A DNA stretch of 64,000 nucleotides from contig NZ_CP084463.1 in assembly GCF_020405185.1 (NCBI RefSeq), positions 2,790,001 to 2,854,000 of the forward strand, written 5' to 3'. The notes under the pieces are model-generated. The model was not told the origin of the DNA and did no database searches. It saw only the letters and a list, made by a program, of their open reading frames with translations. The DNA is from Halomicrobium salinisoli (GTDB lineage Archaea > Halobacteriota > Halobacteria > Halobacteriales > Haloarculaceae). Below, one piece after another: positions 33,051 through 41,379 of the stretch. The position numbers were made by a program, and so were the translations under genes. Position 1 is the first letter of the stretch; the number at the start of each line of letters is the position of its first letter.

Positions 33051-33662
33051 TCAGACGCTCGTCGTGTCGGCGACGAACAGCGGATCCCGCCGGTCGACCC
33101 ACTCCCCTTCGTTCACGTGGGAGAACATCGCGACGTCGAGGACCGTGATGGACTCGCCGAACACGTCGCCGAGGTACTCCCGGTACCGCTGGACGCTGTC
33201 GTCGGGGTCGATCGGTCGGTCCGGGGTGAGGAACCGCGATCCGGGCGGTTCGTAGAACAGTCGGTCCGTCTTCGTCGCGACCGACCGGAGCATCTCCGTG
33301 GCCGCCTCGACGCCGAACGCGCCAACCCAGTGGTGCTGGACGGTCAGCAGCAGCGTCACGTCCGTGGCCGGGAGGTCGGCGACGGTCTCCGGCGTGACGG
33401 TGTGCTGCTCGAAGCTCGCGCCGTCGACGTCGCCGTGATCGCGCCGGGCGGACTCCACCCGGGCCTCGTCGCTCTCGACGCCGATCGCGTCCAGCCCGTA
33501 CTCCGCGGCGGCGTGCGTGAAGTACCCCTCCGCGCAGCCGACGTCCAGCAGCGTCTCGTGCTCGTCCGCGAGGTGCGCCCGCACGAACGACCACCGCTGC
33601 TCGTTGTCGCTCCTGCGGGAACAGTACGGCTCGTACGAGTCCTGGTCCGTGTCGTCCGTCAT
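33051..33662 (-). CDS. Class I SAM-dependent methyltransferase
   Basis: A 203-residue methyltransferase with cofactor motif I TLLDVGCAEGYFTH (38-50), motif II GVESDEARVESARR, and a motif IV-like LLLTVQHHWVGAFG. The C-terminal part (FYEPPGSRFLTPDRPID) does not match small-molecule methyltransferases that I know. Upstream in the same direction is a phosphotransferase separated by 28 bases, so the two are probably co-transcribed. Substrate unknown. Confidence 0.82.
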   Translation of the reverse strand: MTDDTDQDSYEPYCSRRSDNEQRWSFVRAHLADEHETLLDVGCAEGYFTHAAAEYGLDAIGVESDEARVESARRDHGDVDGASFEQHTVTPETVADLPATDVTLLLTVQHHWVGAFGVEAATEMLRSVATKTDRLFYEPPGSRFLTPDRPIDPDDSVQRYREYLGDVFGESITVLDVAMFSHVNEGEWVDRRDPLFVADTTSV

Positions 33663-33690
33663 GGCTGTGTGGTTGCGTCGTCCGTCTCGG

Positions 33691-34686
33691 CTATCGGATG
33701 GCGTCGAGGTATCGCTCCATCTCCGCCTCGGCAGTGGCCGCGACCTCTTCGGGGGACTCGTCGTCGTCCCCGGCCCACTTGTCGAACAGCCCCAGATTGT
33801 AGACGTGCCAGACCGCCTCGTAGACGGGCACGCGGTCCTCGTACCCCTCTGGGAGCGATCCGGCGCGCTCCGCGTATCCCTCGCGCAGGGCGACCTCGAT
33901 CCGTTCGCCGGCGTCCTGACGAGCCTGCGAGTCAGGGCTCGACGAGCCCCGCTCGTCGGCGTCGTGCGGGAACTGCTGCTCGGCCCGGTAGAGTTCGTAG
34001 GCCGGGTCGCCGACGTGGGATATCTCCCAGTCGACGAACCCGATCGCTCGGTCGAGTCGGAAGACGTTCGGCTGTGCCGGGTCGCCGTGGGTCAGTACCG
34101 CGGGCGCCTCGTCGAGGCGGGGCCGATTCCCCTCGACGGCCGCGACGACCTCGTCGAAGTAGCCCTCGAAGCGGGCCGTCGACGACCGCGCTCGCTGGGC
34201 CTCGATCTCGTCGACGAGCACGTCCGTCCACGTCCCGCGGTCGAGGACCAGTTCGTCGAGGCCGCCGCCCTCGACGTGGCCGTGGCTCTCGAAGGTCCTG
34301 TCGTGTACCTCTGCCAGAGCGGCCCCGACCCGTCGCGTCACCGCCACCTGCTCGTCGTCGTCCCACTCCGGCCAGCCCTCGGCGACGTTGCGCCCGTCCA
34401 TCGGCGCCGTCGCGAGGTACGGCGGGTCGCCGTCGGCGTCGGACGCGACGACGGTCGGAACGGCCACGTCGCAGTGCGAGCGGACGTAGTCGATCACGGC
34501 GCGCTCCCGGGCGACGCGGGACCCGTCGCCGTCGACCGCTACCTTCAGGAAGACGGACGCGCCGTCCGCGAACTCGACGGCGACCGTCTCGTTCTGGTCG
34601 TTCCAGGAGACGCCCGCCGGCTGCACGTCCGCGACGCTTCGGCCGGGGAAGGCCTCGTCCAGGACCGGCTCGACGGTGTTAGTCAC
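33691..34686 (-). CDS. APH/choline-kinase-like phosphotransferase
   Basis: A 331-residue kinase-fold protein. The catalytic loop is LTHGDPAQPNVF (His200, Asp202, Asn207), followed by the metal-binding Asp219 in GFVDWEISHVGDPAYEL. The N-lobe has the lysine in ASVFLKVAVDGDG. This is the pattern of aminoglycoside phosphotransferases and sugar or choline kinases; the substrate cannot be told, and a drug-resistance role need not apply. Translation begins at GTG (34686). Likely transcribed with the methyltransferase that follows. Confidence 0.85.
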   Translation of the reverse strand: MTNTVEPVLDEAFPGRSVADVQPAGVSWNDQNETVAVEFADGASVFLKVAVDGDGSRVARERAVIDYVRSHCDVAVPTVVASDADGDPPYLATAPMDGRNVAEGWPEWDDDEQVAVTRRVGAALAEVHDRTFESHGHVEGGGLDELVLDRGTWTDVLVDEIEAQRARSSTARFEGYFDEVVAAVEGNRPRLDEAPAVLTHGDPAQPNVFRLDRAIGFVDWEISHVGDPAYELYRAEQQFPHDADERGSSSPDSQARQDAGERIEVALREGYAERAGSLPEGYEDRVPVYEAVWHVYNLGLFDKWAGDDDESPEEVAATAEAEMERYLDAIR

Positions 34687-34875
34687 ATCGTCCGGAATCG
34701 ACTGGTCGGAATTTAGTAATTACGACGGGTTGTCAGAGGATCCCAACCGAGACTCGATCGACGGGTCCGCGGGCGAAACTGCGGGAGTCGAGCGGCTCTG
34801 GCGTACCCCGTTACACCGGGACCGAAGCCGACGGCGCTGCCCCGGAGGGATTACCGCCGGTTCGTCGTCGCGCGC

Positions 34876-35064
34876 CTAGCGAACGACCCACGCGAGGGCC
34901 AGCGCCGCGCCGACCGTGACGACGCCCGTGAGCAGCGGATTCGCGGTCCGAGCGAACACGACCAGCGCGACGAGCGCGAGACAGCCCAGTATCGACAGGC
35001 CACCGAGTACGGAGGGGTAGCGGCTCACGTCGGGGTCGTCGCTCGGGATTCCTGGCTGTGTCAT
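34876..35064 (-). CDS. Small two-helix membrane protein
   Basis: A 62-residue protein with a short acidic head (MTQPGIPSDDPDVSRYPS) followed by two adjacent hydrophobic helices (20-38 and 44-60), ending WVVR. Composition and codon use fit the chromosome. No family recognised; such proteins are common in haloarchaea. Confidence 0.6.
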   Translation of the reverse strand: MTQPGIPSDDPDVSRYPSVLGGLSILGCLALVALVVFARTANPLLTGVVTVGAALALAWVVR

Positions 35065-35223
35065 CTGCCGTTCCTACAGAGTTCCTCGGAGAGCGGCTTT
35101 ATTCTTTCCCGTCTGAGACATCGCGGCCAGTACCGGGAGACGACCGCAGACAGAGGGACTGCGGCGGCCGATCGAAGCACGGTCACAGAAAGCATATGCC
35201 CGACTGACGCGCGGACTCCATCG

Positions 35224-35844
35224 ATGGCATCCCGGTTCTCACGGCGGAGGGCTCTCGCGATGGCCGGGGCTACGGTGTCGTTCACGGTCGGCGGGTGCTC
35301 GGGCCGCGGCAGGGACGGCAGCGATCCCGACTTCGATCCGTCGTACCGACTGGGCGGGGCGCCACCGGCCGCCGTCGAGGCGGAGCCGGTTCAGGAGTAC
35401 GAGTACCTGCCGGAGGAGGACCGCGTTCGCATCCAGTACGACTCCGGGGAGACGACCACGCACCCCTTCGACGAGTGGGGGTCGATGCGGGCCGCCGAGC
35501 ACGCCGCCGATCACGTCGCGTCGATTCTGGACGACGAGTCGCTGCTCGGTGACGGCGTCTCGGTCGGCTGGGGACGGCTCGACCTCTCGGAGATCGACTG
35601 GGCCGGGGAGCGCTCCACTCCCACAGAGGAGGAGTTCGACCGGGACGCCGATTTCGGCCCCAGCGTCACCCACTTGCATCACTACGACCGCGACGGCGAC
35701 CTGCTCAGCGAACCCGAGGTGTCCTTCGACTCTGTCGTCGAGGCGACTCCGCGCACGACCGAGGTGACCGTGCTGTTCCCCGAACTCGAGTACACGGCAA
35801 CGTTCCCGGTGCTGTGCGAACGGACGGCGATCCAGAACGAGTGA
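35224..35844 (+). CDS. Tat-type lipoprotein, function unknown
   Basis: A 206-residue exported protein. The N-terminus SRRRALAMAGATVSFTVGGC has the twin-arginine motif and a lipobox (VGGC) with the lipidated cysteine at residue 25. The mature protein is acidic and soluble, with segments such as HPFDEWGSMRAAEHAADHV and VTHLHHYDRDGD. It would be anchored outside the membrane by lipid. No homologous fold recognised. It converges on rps19e with copy C of the hairpin repeat between them. Confidence 0.75.
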   Translation: MASRFSRRRALAMAGATVSFTVGGCSGRGRDGSDPDFDPSYRLGGAPPAAVEAEPVQEYEYLPEEDRVRIQYDSGETTTHPFDEWGSMRAAEHAADHVASILDDESLLGDGVSVGWGRLDLSEIDWAGERSTPTEEEFDRDADFGPSVTHLHHYDRDGDLLSEPEVSFDSVVEATPRTTEVTVLFPELEYTATFPVLCERTAIQNE

Positions 35845-35876
35845 AACAAACCCAGCTCGCGGTGGCGGTCAGTACG

Positions 35877-36017
35877 AGCATCCGCGGCCGGAGGCCGCGG
35901 TTCACTCCGAGCGCGCCGGAGGCGCGCCTCGGAGCAGTTTTTCGCCCACGTTTTTGCAAGCGGGGGTTCCCGCAGCGAACGAAGTGAGCGAGGAAACCCC
36001 CCGCAGTAAAAAGGTGG
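35877..36017. repeat. Mosaic hairpin repeat, copy C (after rps19e)
   Basis: The order is agcatcc, the ccgcggcc/ggccgcgg hairpin (35882-35900), ttcactccgag, the gcgcgcc/ggcgcgc hairpin (35910-35927), gcagtttttcgcccacgttttt, gcaagcgggggttcccgcag, cgaacgaagtgagcgagg, then aaaccccccgcagtaaaaaggtgg ending at the rps19e stop. Read from the other strand it matches copy B nearly base for base outside the hairpin stems. As in copy A, the T-tract end is placed directly after the stop codon of the gene. Confidence 0.72.
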
Positions 36018-36479
36018 TTAGGCGTAGCGCTCGAGCTCGGGCCGGTCGAGGTCCTGGAGGACCTCGCCCGCGAGGTCGTCGAGGAAGGAGCGGCCGTCGG
36101 GGGAGACGCGGCGGCCCTCGCCGCCGGCGGCCTCGATGTAGCCGACCTCCTCGAGCTGCTGGAGGACGGTCCGGATGATGTTCCCGGAGGCCTGGCTTTT
36201 CTGGGGCGGACGGACCTGGTAGCGGTTCGAGCCCTTCTTGGAGCTACCGTACTCGGTGCGGAGGCTGTTGACGCCGACGGGGCCGTCGACGGCGACCTTC
36301 CGGAGGACGCTGGCGGCGCGGCGCTGCCAGAAGTCCTCCTGTTCGGGGGGCAGTTCGCGGTCGGCACCGGACTTGGTGAACTCGGCCCAGTCGGGCGCTT
36401 CGATGGCGTCCTCGTCGGCGAGCTCGTCCGCGGCGGCCTCGATGAGCTCGTCCGCGGGGACGTCGTAGAGCGTCGTCAT
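36018..36479 (-). CDS. rps19e: Small-subunit ribosomal protein S19e
   Basis: A 153-residue S19e, an archaeal/eukaryotic small-subunit protein needed for 40S-type assembly. The start MTTLYDVPADELIEAAADEL is used (36479); an upstream ATG at 36515 would add 12 residues. Family blocks are WAEFTKSGADRELPPEQEDFWQRRAASVLRKV, GSSKKGSNRYQVRPPQKSQASG and VLQQLEEVGYIE. The stop is followed at once by the T-rich end of the repeat copy C. Confidence 0.95.
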   Translation of the reverse strand: MTTLYDVPADELIEAAADELADEDAIEAPDWAEFTKSGADRELPPEQEDFWQRRAASVLRKVAVDGPVGVNSLRTEYGSSKKGSNRYQVRPPQKSQASGNIIRTVLQQLEEVGYIEAAGGEGRRVSPDGRSFLDDLAGEVLQDLDRPELERYA

Positions 36480-36573
36480 TGACGGTTCATTCCGGACGGC
36501 GTCATTTAAGGGCATCGTTAGCGACCGCTGTCGAGAGGCGGTAACATGCGGGGCGACGAGGGCGCGGCGGCGG

Positions 36574-37608
36574 TCAGGGCTCGCGCTCGCGTACCTGGCC
36601 GGCGCCCAGGGTGGTAGCGACGCCGCCCCCGATCAGCGTCGGGAGCCAGTAGGTCGCGCCGCGGTGCAGCAGGACGGCGGAGGTGGCGACGGCCAGCGGG
36701 ACGCCGGTGGTCGGGACCAGCAGCGTCGCGATGACCGTCTCGATGGCGCCGGAGCCGCCGGGCAGCGGCGTGACGCTCGCGATGGCGCCGACGGGGACGA
36801 CGAGGAGGACGGCGGCGACCGGGACGGCCTCGCCGAGCGCGAACAGGGAGAGCCACAGCGAGCCGCAGAGGCAGAGCCAGCCGAGCGCGGAGAAGCCGAT
36901 GGCCTCCAGCAGCGTGTCCCGGTCGGCGGCGACGCGGTCGATCGACCCGAAGAAGCCCTCGATCCGCTCGGCGACGGCGGCTTCGGTCGGCGGCGAGCGG
37001 CCCGGGAGGACCCGGGCGACGAGGCGGACGACGGGCGTCACGGCGCCGGCGACGGCGGCCTCCAGCTCGTAGCGGTAGCGCCAGCCGAGGTAGGCGCCGA
37101 CGGGGAGCGCGACGGCGAGGCCGGCGACGGCGACGGCCGCGAAGCGCAGGTCGCGGCCGAGCCTGACGGCGCCGGCGGCGACGAAGACGAAGCCGACGAT
37201 GGCGTAGCCGACCGACGGGACGAAGTGGATCGTGTCGACGCTGGCGATGGCCGCCAGCCCGTTCTCGTACTCGGTGTCGGCGGCTTCGGAGATGAGCAGG
37301 GCGCTGAGCGGCTCGCCGCCTGCCTGTCCGAAGGGGGTGACGTTGTTGGAGAAGATGGCCGCAGTGAACACGAGGATCGCCGTGTGGGCCGGAACAGGCG
37401 CGCCCACGGCCTCGAGGACGGTCCTGAGCGCCATCCCCCAGGCGGAGAGCCACAGCGCGGCGACGACGAGGATGACGCCGACCACCGGGAGTCGCGCCTG
37501 CGAGAAGACGTCGAGGACGTCGTCGACGCCGACGAACCACACCAGTCCGGCGAGCACCGCCAGCGCACCGGCGAAGCCCAGCAGCGTCGGCAGTCGATCG
37601 GTGGCCAT
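36574..37608 (-). CDS. Lysylphosphatidylglycerol synthase-type (UPF0104) membrane protein
   Basis: A 344-residue integral membrane protein with eight or more helices, of the flippase-like family related to the membrane part of MprF. Signatures include FTAAIFSNNVTPFGQAGGEPLSAL (about 82-105) and the late VPVGAIASVTPLPGGSGAIE. The start MATDRLPTLLGFAG at 37608 is used, since the longer frame overlaps the thiL coding region on the other strand. It probably moves lipid or lipid-linked molecules across the membrane. Divergent from thiL with 118 bases between. Confidence 0.85.
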   Translation of the reverse strand: MATDRLPTLLGFAGALAVLAGLVWFVGVDDVLDVFSQARLPVVGVILVVAALWLSAWGMALRTVLEAVGAPVPAHTAILVFTAAIFSNNVTPFGQAGGEPLSALLISEAADTEYENGLAAIASVDTIHFVPSVGYAIVGFVFVAAGAVRLGRDLRFAAVAVAGLAVALPVGAYLGWRYRYELEAAVAGAVTPVVRLVARVLPGRSPPTEAAVAERIEGFFGSIDRVAADRDTLLEAIGFSALGWLCLCGSLWLSLFALGEAVPVAAVLLVVPVGAIASVTPLPGGSGAIETVIATLLVPTTGVPLAVATSAVLLHRGATYWLPTLIGGGVATTLGAGQVREREP

Positions 37609-37726
37609 ACCGACGACACTGGCGGCGAGCGTTTCAACCCACCGGAAGATAGCGGACAGACGCGGTCCTCGGCGGACGAGCGGCGGGACCGCGAGCGTTT
37701 TGGGGGCGGCCGCGCAACCGATCAGC

Positions 37727-38596
37727 ATGGACGAACGGGCGGCGCTCGCCGCGATCGCGGACCGGCTCCCGGCGGCGGGCGACGACTGCGCCGTCGTGGA
37801 CGGGCAGGTGATCACGACCGACATGCTCCACGAGGCGACGGACTTCCCGGCCGGGACGACCCGCTACACGGCGGGCTGGCGGGCGGTCGGCGCGTCGCTG
37901 TCAGACGTGGCGTCGATGGGCGCCGCCGCCACCGCCGCCGTCGCCGTCTACGCCGCCCCCGAGTTCGACCCCGAGGAGCTGTCGGCCTTCCTCGACGGCG
38001 CCGCGGACGTCTGCGACGCCGTCGGCGCGGAGTACGTCGGGGGCGACCTCGACGGTCACGACGAGTTCACGGTCGCCACGACCGCGCTGGGGGAGACCGA
38101 CGACCCGGTGCTGCGGTCCGGTGCGGCCCCCGGCGACGCCGTCTGCGTGACCGGGACGCTCGGCCGCAGCGGGGCCGCGCTCCGGCACTTCGAGCGCGGC
38201 GACGCCGAGCGGGGCAACGAGCTGTTCCGGTTCGAGCCCCGCGTCGCGGCCGGGCGGGCACTGGCCGAACACGCGACGGCGATGATGGACTCCAGCGACG
38301 GCCTGGCCCGGTCGCTCCACCAGCTGGCCGAGGCCGGCGACTGCGGGATGGCGGTCGAGACGCCGCTGCCCATCGACGAGAGCGTCGACGCCGTCGCCGA
38401 CGACGCCGACGACCGGCTTGAACTGGGCGCGTTCTTCGGCGAGGACTTCGAGCTCGTCTGCACGTTGCCGGAGGAGAAGGTAGACGTCGCGAGCGCGGCC
38501 GTCGACGCCGGGCTGACCCGCATCGGGACGGTGACGGAGGCCGGCGTCACCCTCGACGGCGAGCCGCTGCCCGACCGGGGCTGGACGCACGGATAG
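37727..38596 (+). CDS. thiL: Thiamine-monophosphate kinase
   Basis: A 289-residue ThiL, which phosphorylates thiamine monophosphate to the active cofactor. The ATP-binding AIRS-type start AGDDCAVVDGQVITTDMLHEATDF (about 17-40) and the blocks GASLSDVASMGA, GGDLDGHDEFTV, MMDSSDGLARSL and FGEDFELVCTL are all present. The ATG at 37727 fits a start after a weak TATA-like gcgttttg about 30 bases upstream. It converges on a site-2 protease gene. Confidence 0.93.
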   Translation: MDERAALAAIADRLPAAGDDCAVVDGQVITTDMLHEATDFPAGTTRYTAGWRAVGASLSDVASMGAAATAAVAVYAAPEFDPEELSAFLDGAADVCDAVGAEYVGGDLDGHDEFTVATTALGETDDPVLRSGAAPGDAVCVTGTLGRSGAALRHFERGDAERGNELFRFEPRVAAGRALAEHATAMMDSSDGLARSLHQLAEAGDCGMAVETPLPIDESVDAVADDADDRLELGAFFGEDFELVCTLPEEKVDVASAAVDAGLTRIGTVTEAGVTLDGEPLPDRGWTHG

Positions 38597-38605
38597 CCGT
38601 CGGGG

Positions 38606-39748
38606 TCAGGGGCTCGCGATCTCGAAGGGCACCGGCGTGAAACATGCGAGCCCGAGCAGGAACGTGAGCAGGGCGAGGGCCCGCCGCTTCGAGCCGAGCT
38701 GGTCGTCCCGGATCGGCGTCGCCGGACCGGCGTAGGCCAGGCCCGTCGCCAGCAGGCCCCACATGATCCAGATGCCGATCGAGTCGGTCACGTCCCGGAC
38801 GAAGTACACGTAGCCCGCGAGGCCGAAGAGCGCGGCCGGCACGGCAGCGGCGACGGTCTCCTGGCGCTCGCCGACGACGGACCGAACGATGTGGCCCCCG
38901 TCAAGCTGGCCGACGGGGAGGAGGTTCAGGAACGTGACGAACATCCCGACCCAGCCGCCGAACACGACGGGGTGGTAGGCGCCGGACTGGAGCTTCCCCG
39001 TCGTGCCGGTCGCGGCGGCGATGGCCTGCAGCAACAGCGGGTGGTTGAACGTGACCTCCACGGCGCCCGGGTCGGGTATCCCCTGCTGGACCGCGAGCGG
39101 GTCCAGCTGGAGCCCGATCGCGGACACGATCACCGTCGCGACGAGGCCGGCCAGCGGGCCAGAGGCGCCGATGTCGAACAGGGCTTTCCGGTCCGGGATG
39201 CGCCCTTTCATCCGGATGACGGCGCCCATCGTCCCGATGAGCGTCGGGATGGGGATGAAGTAGGGGAGCGAGGCGTCGACGCCGTGGTACCGGCTGGCGA
39301 CGTAGTGGCCGAGTTCGTGGACGGCCAGCACGCCGAGTACCGCGGCGGCGAAGGGCCATGCCCGGAGCATGTCGATCGGGTTCGACGGGTCGATCTGGTA
39401 CCACCGGACCGCGCCGACGAAGAGAGTCGACGCCATCGTCGCCAGCGCGAGGACGACGTTCGTCCACGGGATCCCGTCGACGCCGACCGACAGCGGGCGG
39501 GCGACCAGCACCCACCCGTGAGTGGGCACCGTCGTCTCCGAGTCGGGGACGTACTCCCGCTGGAGGCTGATCTCGTAGCCCCGGTCCCTGAAGAGGTCCC
39601 AGAGGCGCCGCTCGACGTCGTCGGGGGGAACGAGCGGGTCGCCGACGTACAGCAGACGGTCGCCGTCGCGGCGGACCTGGTACACCTGAAACGCCGAGTC
39701 CAGCCGGTCGGGCGCTGGAGCGTCTGCCGGCGTCGCGGACCCGTCCAT
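38606..39748 (-). CDS. Site-2 protease family membrane metalloprotease
   Basis: A 380-residue M50 protease with the zinc-binding HELGH motif in a membrane helix (AVHELGHYVASRYHG, about 143-157) and the late LPVGQLDGGHIVRS with the third ligand. About six membrane helices surround them. The N-terminal 85 residues form a soluble domain (FQVYQVRRDGDRLLYVGDPL). Such proteases cut membrane-bound substrates, often regulators. The ATG at 39748 follows an alternative GTG at 39751. A second, different S2P-like protease lies at 43240. Confidence 0.92.
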   Translation of the reverse strand: MDGSATPADAPAPDRLDSAFQVYQVRRDGDRLLYVGDPLVPPDDVERRLWDLFRDRGYEISLQREYVPDSETTVPTHGWVLVARPLSVGVDGIPWTNVVLALATMASTLFVGAVRWYQIDPSNPIDMLRAWPFAAAVLGVLAVHELGHYVASRYHGVDASLPYFIPIPTLIGTMGAVIRMKGRIPDRKALFDIGASGPLAGLVATVIVSAIGLQLDPLAVQQGIPDPGAVEVTFNHPLLLQAIAAATGTTGKLQSGAYHPVVFGGWVGMFVTFLNLLPVGQLDGGHIVRSVVGERQETVAAAVPAALFGLAGYVYFVRDVTDSIGIWIMWGLLATGLAYAGPATPIRDDQLGSKRRALALLTFLLGLACFTPVPFEIASP

Positions 39749-39913
39749 CACCCCACAGATAGTCCGTGCGCGGGTATAAAAGCAGGGACGACGGTCCGCG
39801 AGCGACGGCGGCGACGTCGAACGGGGACCGGCGGCGTCGCGGTGACCGAGAGGTCAGTCGAAATCGCTCGCGCTCCGTCTGTCGTCACGCCCGTCGTCCG
39901 CGGGCGGTCGTTG

Positions 39914-40159
39914 TCAGGCCGACTCGACGCGCCAGGTCGTCGCGCTCGTGTACGACCACTTCTCCACGTGGAGGTCCTGGGCGGAGTCTTTCAGTTTCAC
40001 CATCAGCGCGCCGATCTCCTTCGGCGAGAGGCCGACTTCGTCCGCGATGAACTTGCTCTTGAAGTACACCTCGCCGTCGGCCGCCTTCTCTTTGAGGAAG
40101 GACTTCAGGCGCTGTTCCTTGGAGGGCTCGTCGTTGGAGGGCTGCGCAGTAGCGCTCAT
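39914..40159 (-). CDS. Small winged-helix-like protein (DUF7123-type)
   Basis: An 81-residue protein starting MSATAQPSNDEPSKEQRLKSFLKEK. The segment YFKSKFIADEVGLSPKEIGALMVKLKDSAQDLHVEKW reads like a winged-helix DNA-binding domain. It fits the haloarchaeal DUF7123 group. A Shine-Dalgarno-like gaggtga lies about eight bases before the ATG, and a TATA-like tttatatg (40196-40203) gives a short leader, so here initiation is not leaderless. Confidence 0.75.
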   Translation of the reverse strand: MSATAQPSNDEPSKEQRLKSFLKEKAADGEVYFKSKFIADEVGLSPKEIGALMVKLKDSAQDLHVEKWSYTSATTWRVESA

Positions 40160-40195
40160 CTGTGTCACCTCAACCACTCCTTACCGCCGGGGGAG

Positions 40196-40203
40196 CATAT
40201 AAA
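40196..40203 (-). promoter_or_regulatory. TATA-like box for the DUF7123-type gene
   Basis: On the minus strand tttatatg lies about 40 bases before the ATG at 40159, predicting a leader of roughly 14 bases that contains the gaggtg ribosome-binding site. Confidence 0.55.
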
Positions 40204-40665
40204 GGGAGGAACCTTAGCGTTGCTTCGGGAACTTTCAGGCTGAATGCGCGGAAAAGGTATCTTTCAGCATCGTTTTAGAACCGCCGAGACGTTTTACGGA
40301 CACTTTTGACGCCGTAACACCGGGTCGGTATTTCCCGGTTCCGAGCGGCGGAACGGCCCGGTTCAAGCGCCGGCTGAGCGCATCGTTTACAGATTTTTTT
40401 GCCGGAACGGGCGTGTCAGCAGACGCGCGTCAGACGGCAGCGACGCTGCCAGACTCGCTTTGCGCGTCTCCCGAGTCCGGCCTCACGCTGTTCGACTGGA
40501 CGCCGCGGGACTCACTGCGCTCGTCCAGCGAGCCCGCACTCGCTGCGCTCGTGCGGACGCCGGCCAGATCGGGCCCGGCACGGAGGGTCGTTCGAGAGCT
40601 GATCGGCCCGCCCGCGGATCCGGGCTTGACAACCCTTAAGAGCGCATCGTGGTTACGGCGACCCA
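40204..40665. other. Long intergenic stretch with a hairpin cluster upstream of pyrH
   Basis: No coding frame is credible here. A run of seven Ts lies at 40394-40400. Four hairpins follow: ggcagcg-a-cgctgcc (40436-40450), gactcg/cgagtc (40452-40477), ctggacg/cgtccag (40496-40528) and ccgcac/gtgcgg (40534-40556). The last two enclose tcactgcgctc or tcgctgcgctc, similar to the loop of other repeats in the window. The pyrH promoter, cccttaag at about 40634-40641, is near the right end. Confidence 0.55.
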
Positions 40666-41379
40666 ATGAAAGTAGTCGTCTCCGTCGGCGGGAGCGTCCT
40701 CGTGCCGGACATGGAACCGGATCGGGTCGACGCCTACGCCGACGCCGTCGAGGCACTCGACGAGGCCGGACACGCGCTCGGCGCCGTCGTCGGCGGCGGG
40801 CCGACCGCGCGGGAGTACATCACGGCCGCGCGCGAGCTGGGCGCCAACGAGATCGAACTCGACCAGCTCGGCATCGAGGTGACCAGGCTCAACGGCCGCC
40901 TCCTGATCGCGGCGCTGGACGACCGGGCCGCGCCGACGCCGCCAGAGAGCTACGAGGAGGCCCGCGAGGCGATGCGCCGCGGCGACATCCCCGTCATGGG
41001 CGGGATGGTCGCAGGGCAGACCACCGACGCCGTCTCGGCCGCCCTCGCGGAGTACGTCAGCGCCGATCTGCTGATCTACGCCACGAGCGTCCCCGGCGTG
41101 TACAGCGCCGACCCCGACGAGGACGACGACGCCGAGAAGTACGACCGGATCACCGCCGGCGATCTGGTGGACCTGATCGGCGGCATCGAGATGACCGCCG
41201 GGAGCAACGCGCCGGTCGACCTGCTGGCCGCGAAGATCATCGAGCGGGCCGGGCTGCGGACCATCGTGCTCGACGGGACCGACCCGGAGGCCGTCCGGCG
41301 AGCGATTGAGACCGGCGAGCACGACGGGACCGACGTGGTGCCGGCCGAGGCGGCCGCGCCCGACGAGTGGGAGCGATGA
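40666..41379 (+). CDS. pyrH: Uridylate kinase
   Basis: A 237-residue UMP kinase of the amino-acid kinase superfamily, converting UMP to UDP. It starts with the nucleotide-binding KVVVSVGGSVL (2-12), then VVGGGPTAREYI, and has GVYSADPDEDDDAEKYDRI for the ATP loop. Archaeal in type and not the bacterial allosteric form. Its stop overlaps the lysS start (ATGA), so lysS is co-translated. Leaderless start likely from the TATA-like cccttaag about 27 bases upstream. Confidence 0.94.
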   Translation: MKVVVSVGGSVLVPDMEPDRVDAYADAVEALDEAGHALGAVVGGGPTAREYITAARELGANEIELDQLGIEVTRLNGRLLIAALDDRAAPTPPESYEEAREAMRRGDIPVMGGMVAGQTTDAVSAALAEYVSADLLIYATSVPGVYSADPDEDDDAEKYDRITAGDLVDLIGGIEMTAGSNAPVDLLAAKIIERAGLRTIVLDGTDPEAVRRAIETGEHDGTDVVPAEAAAPDEWER

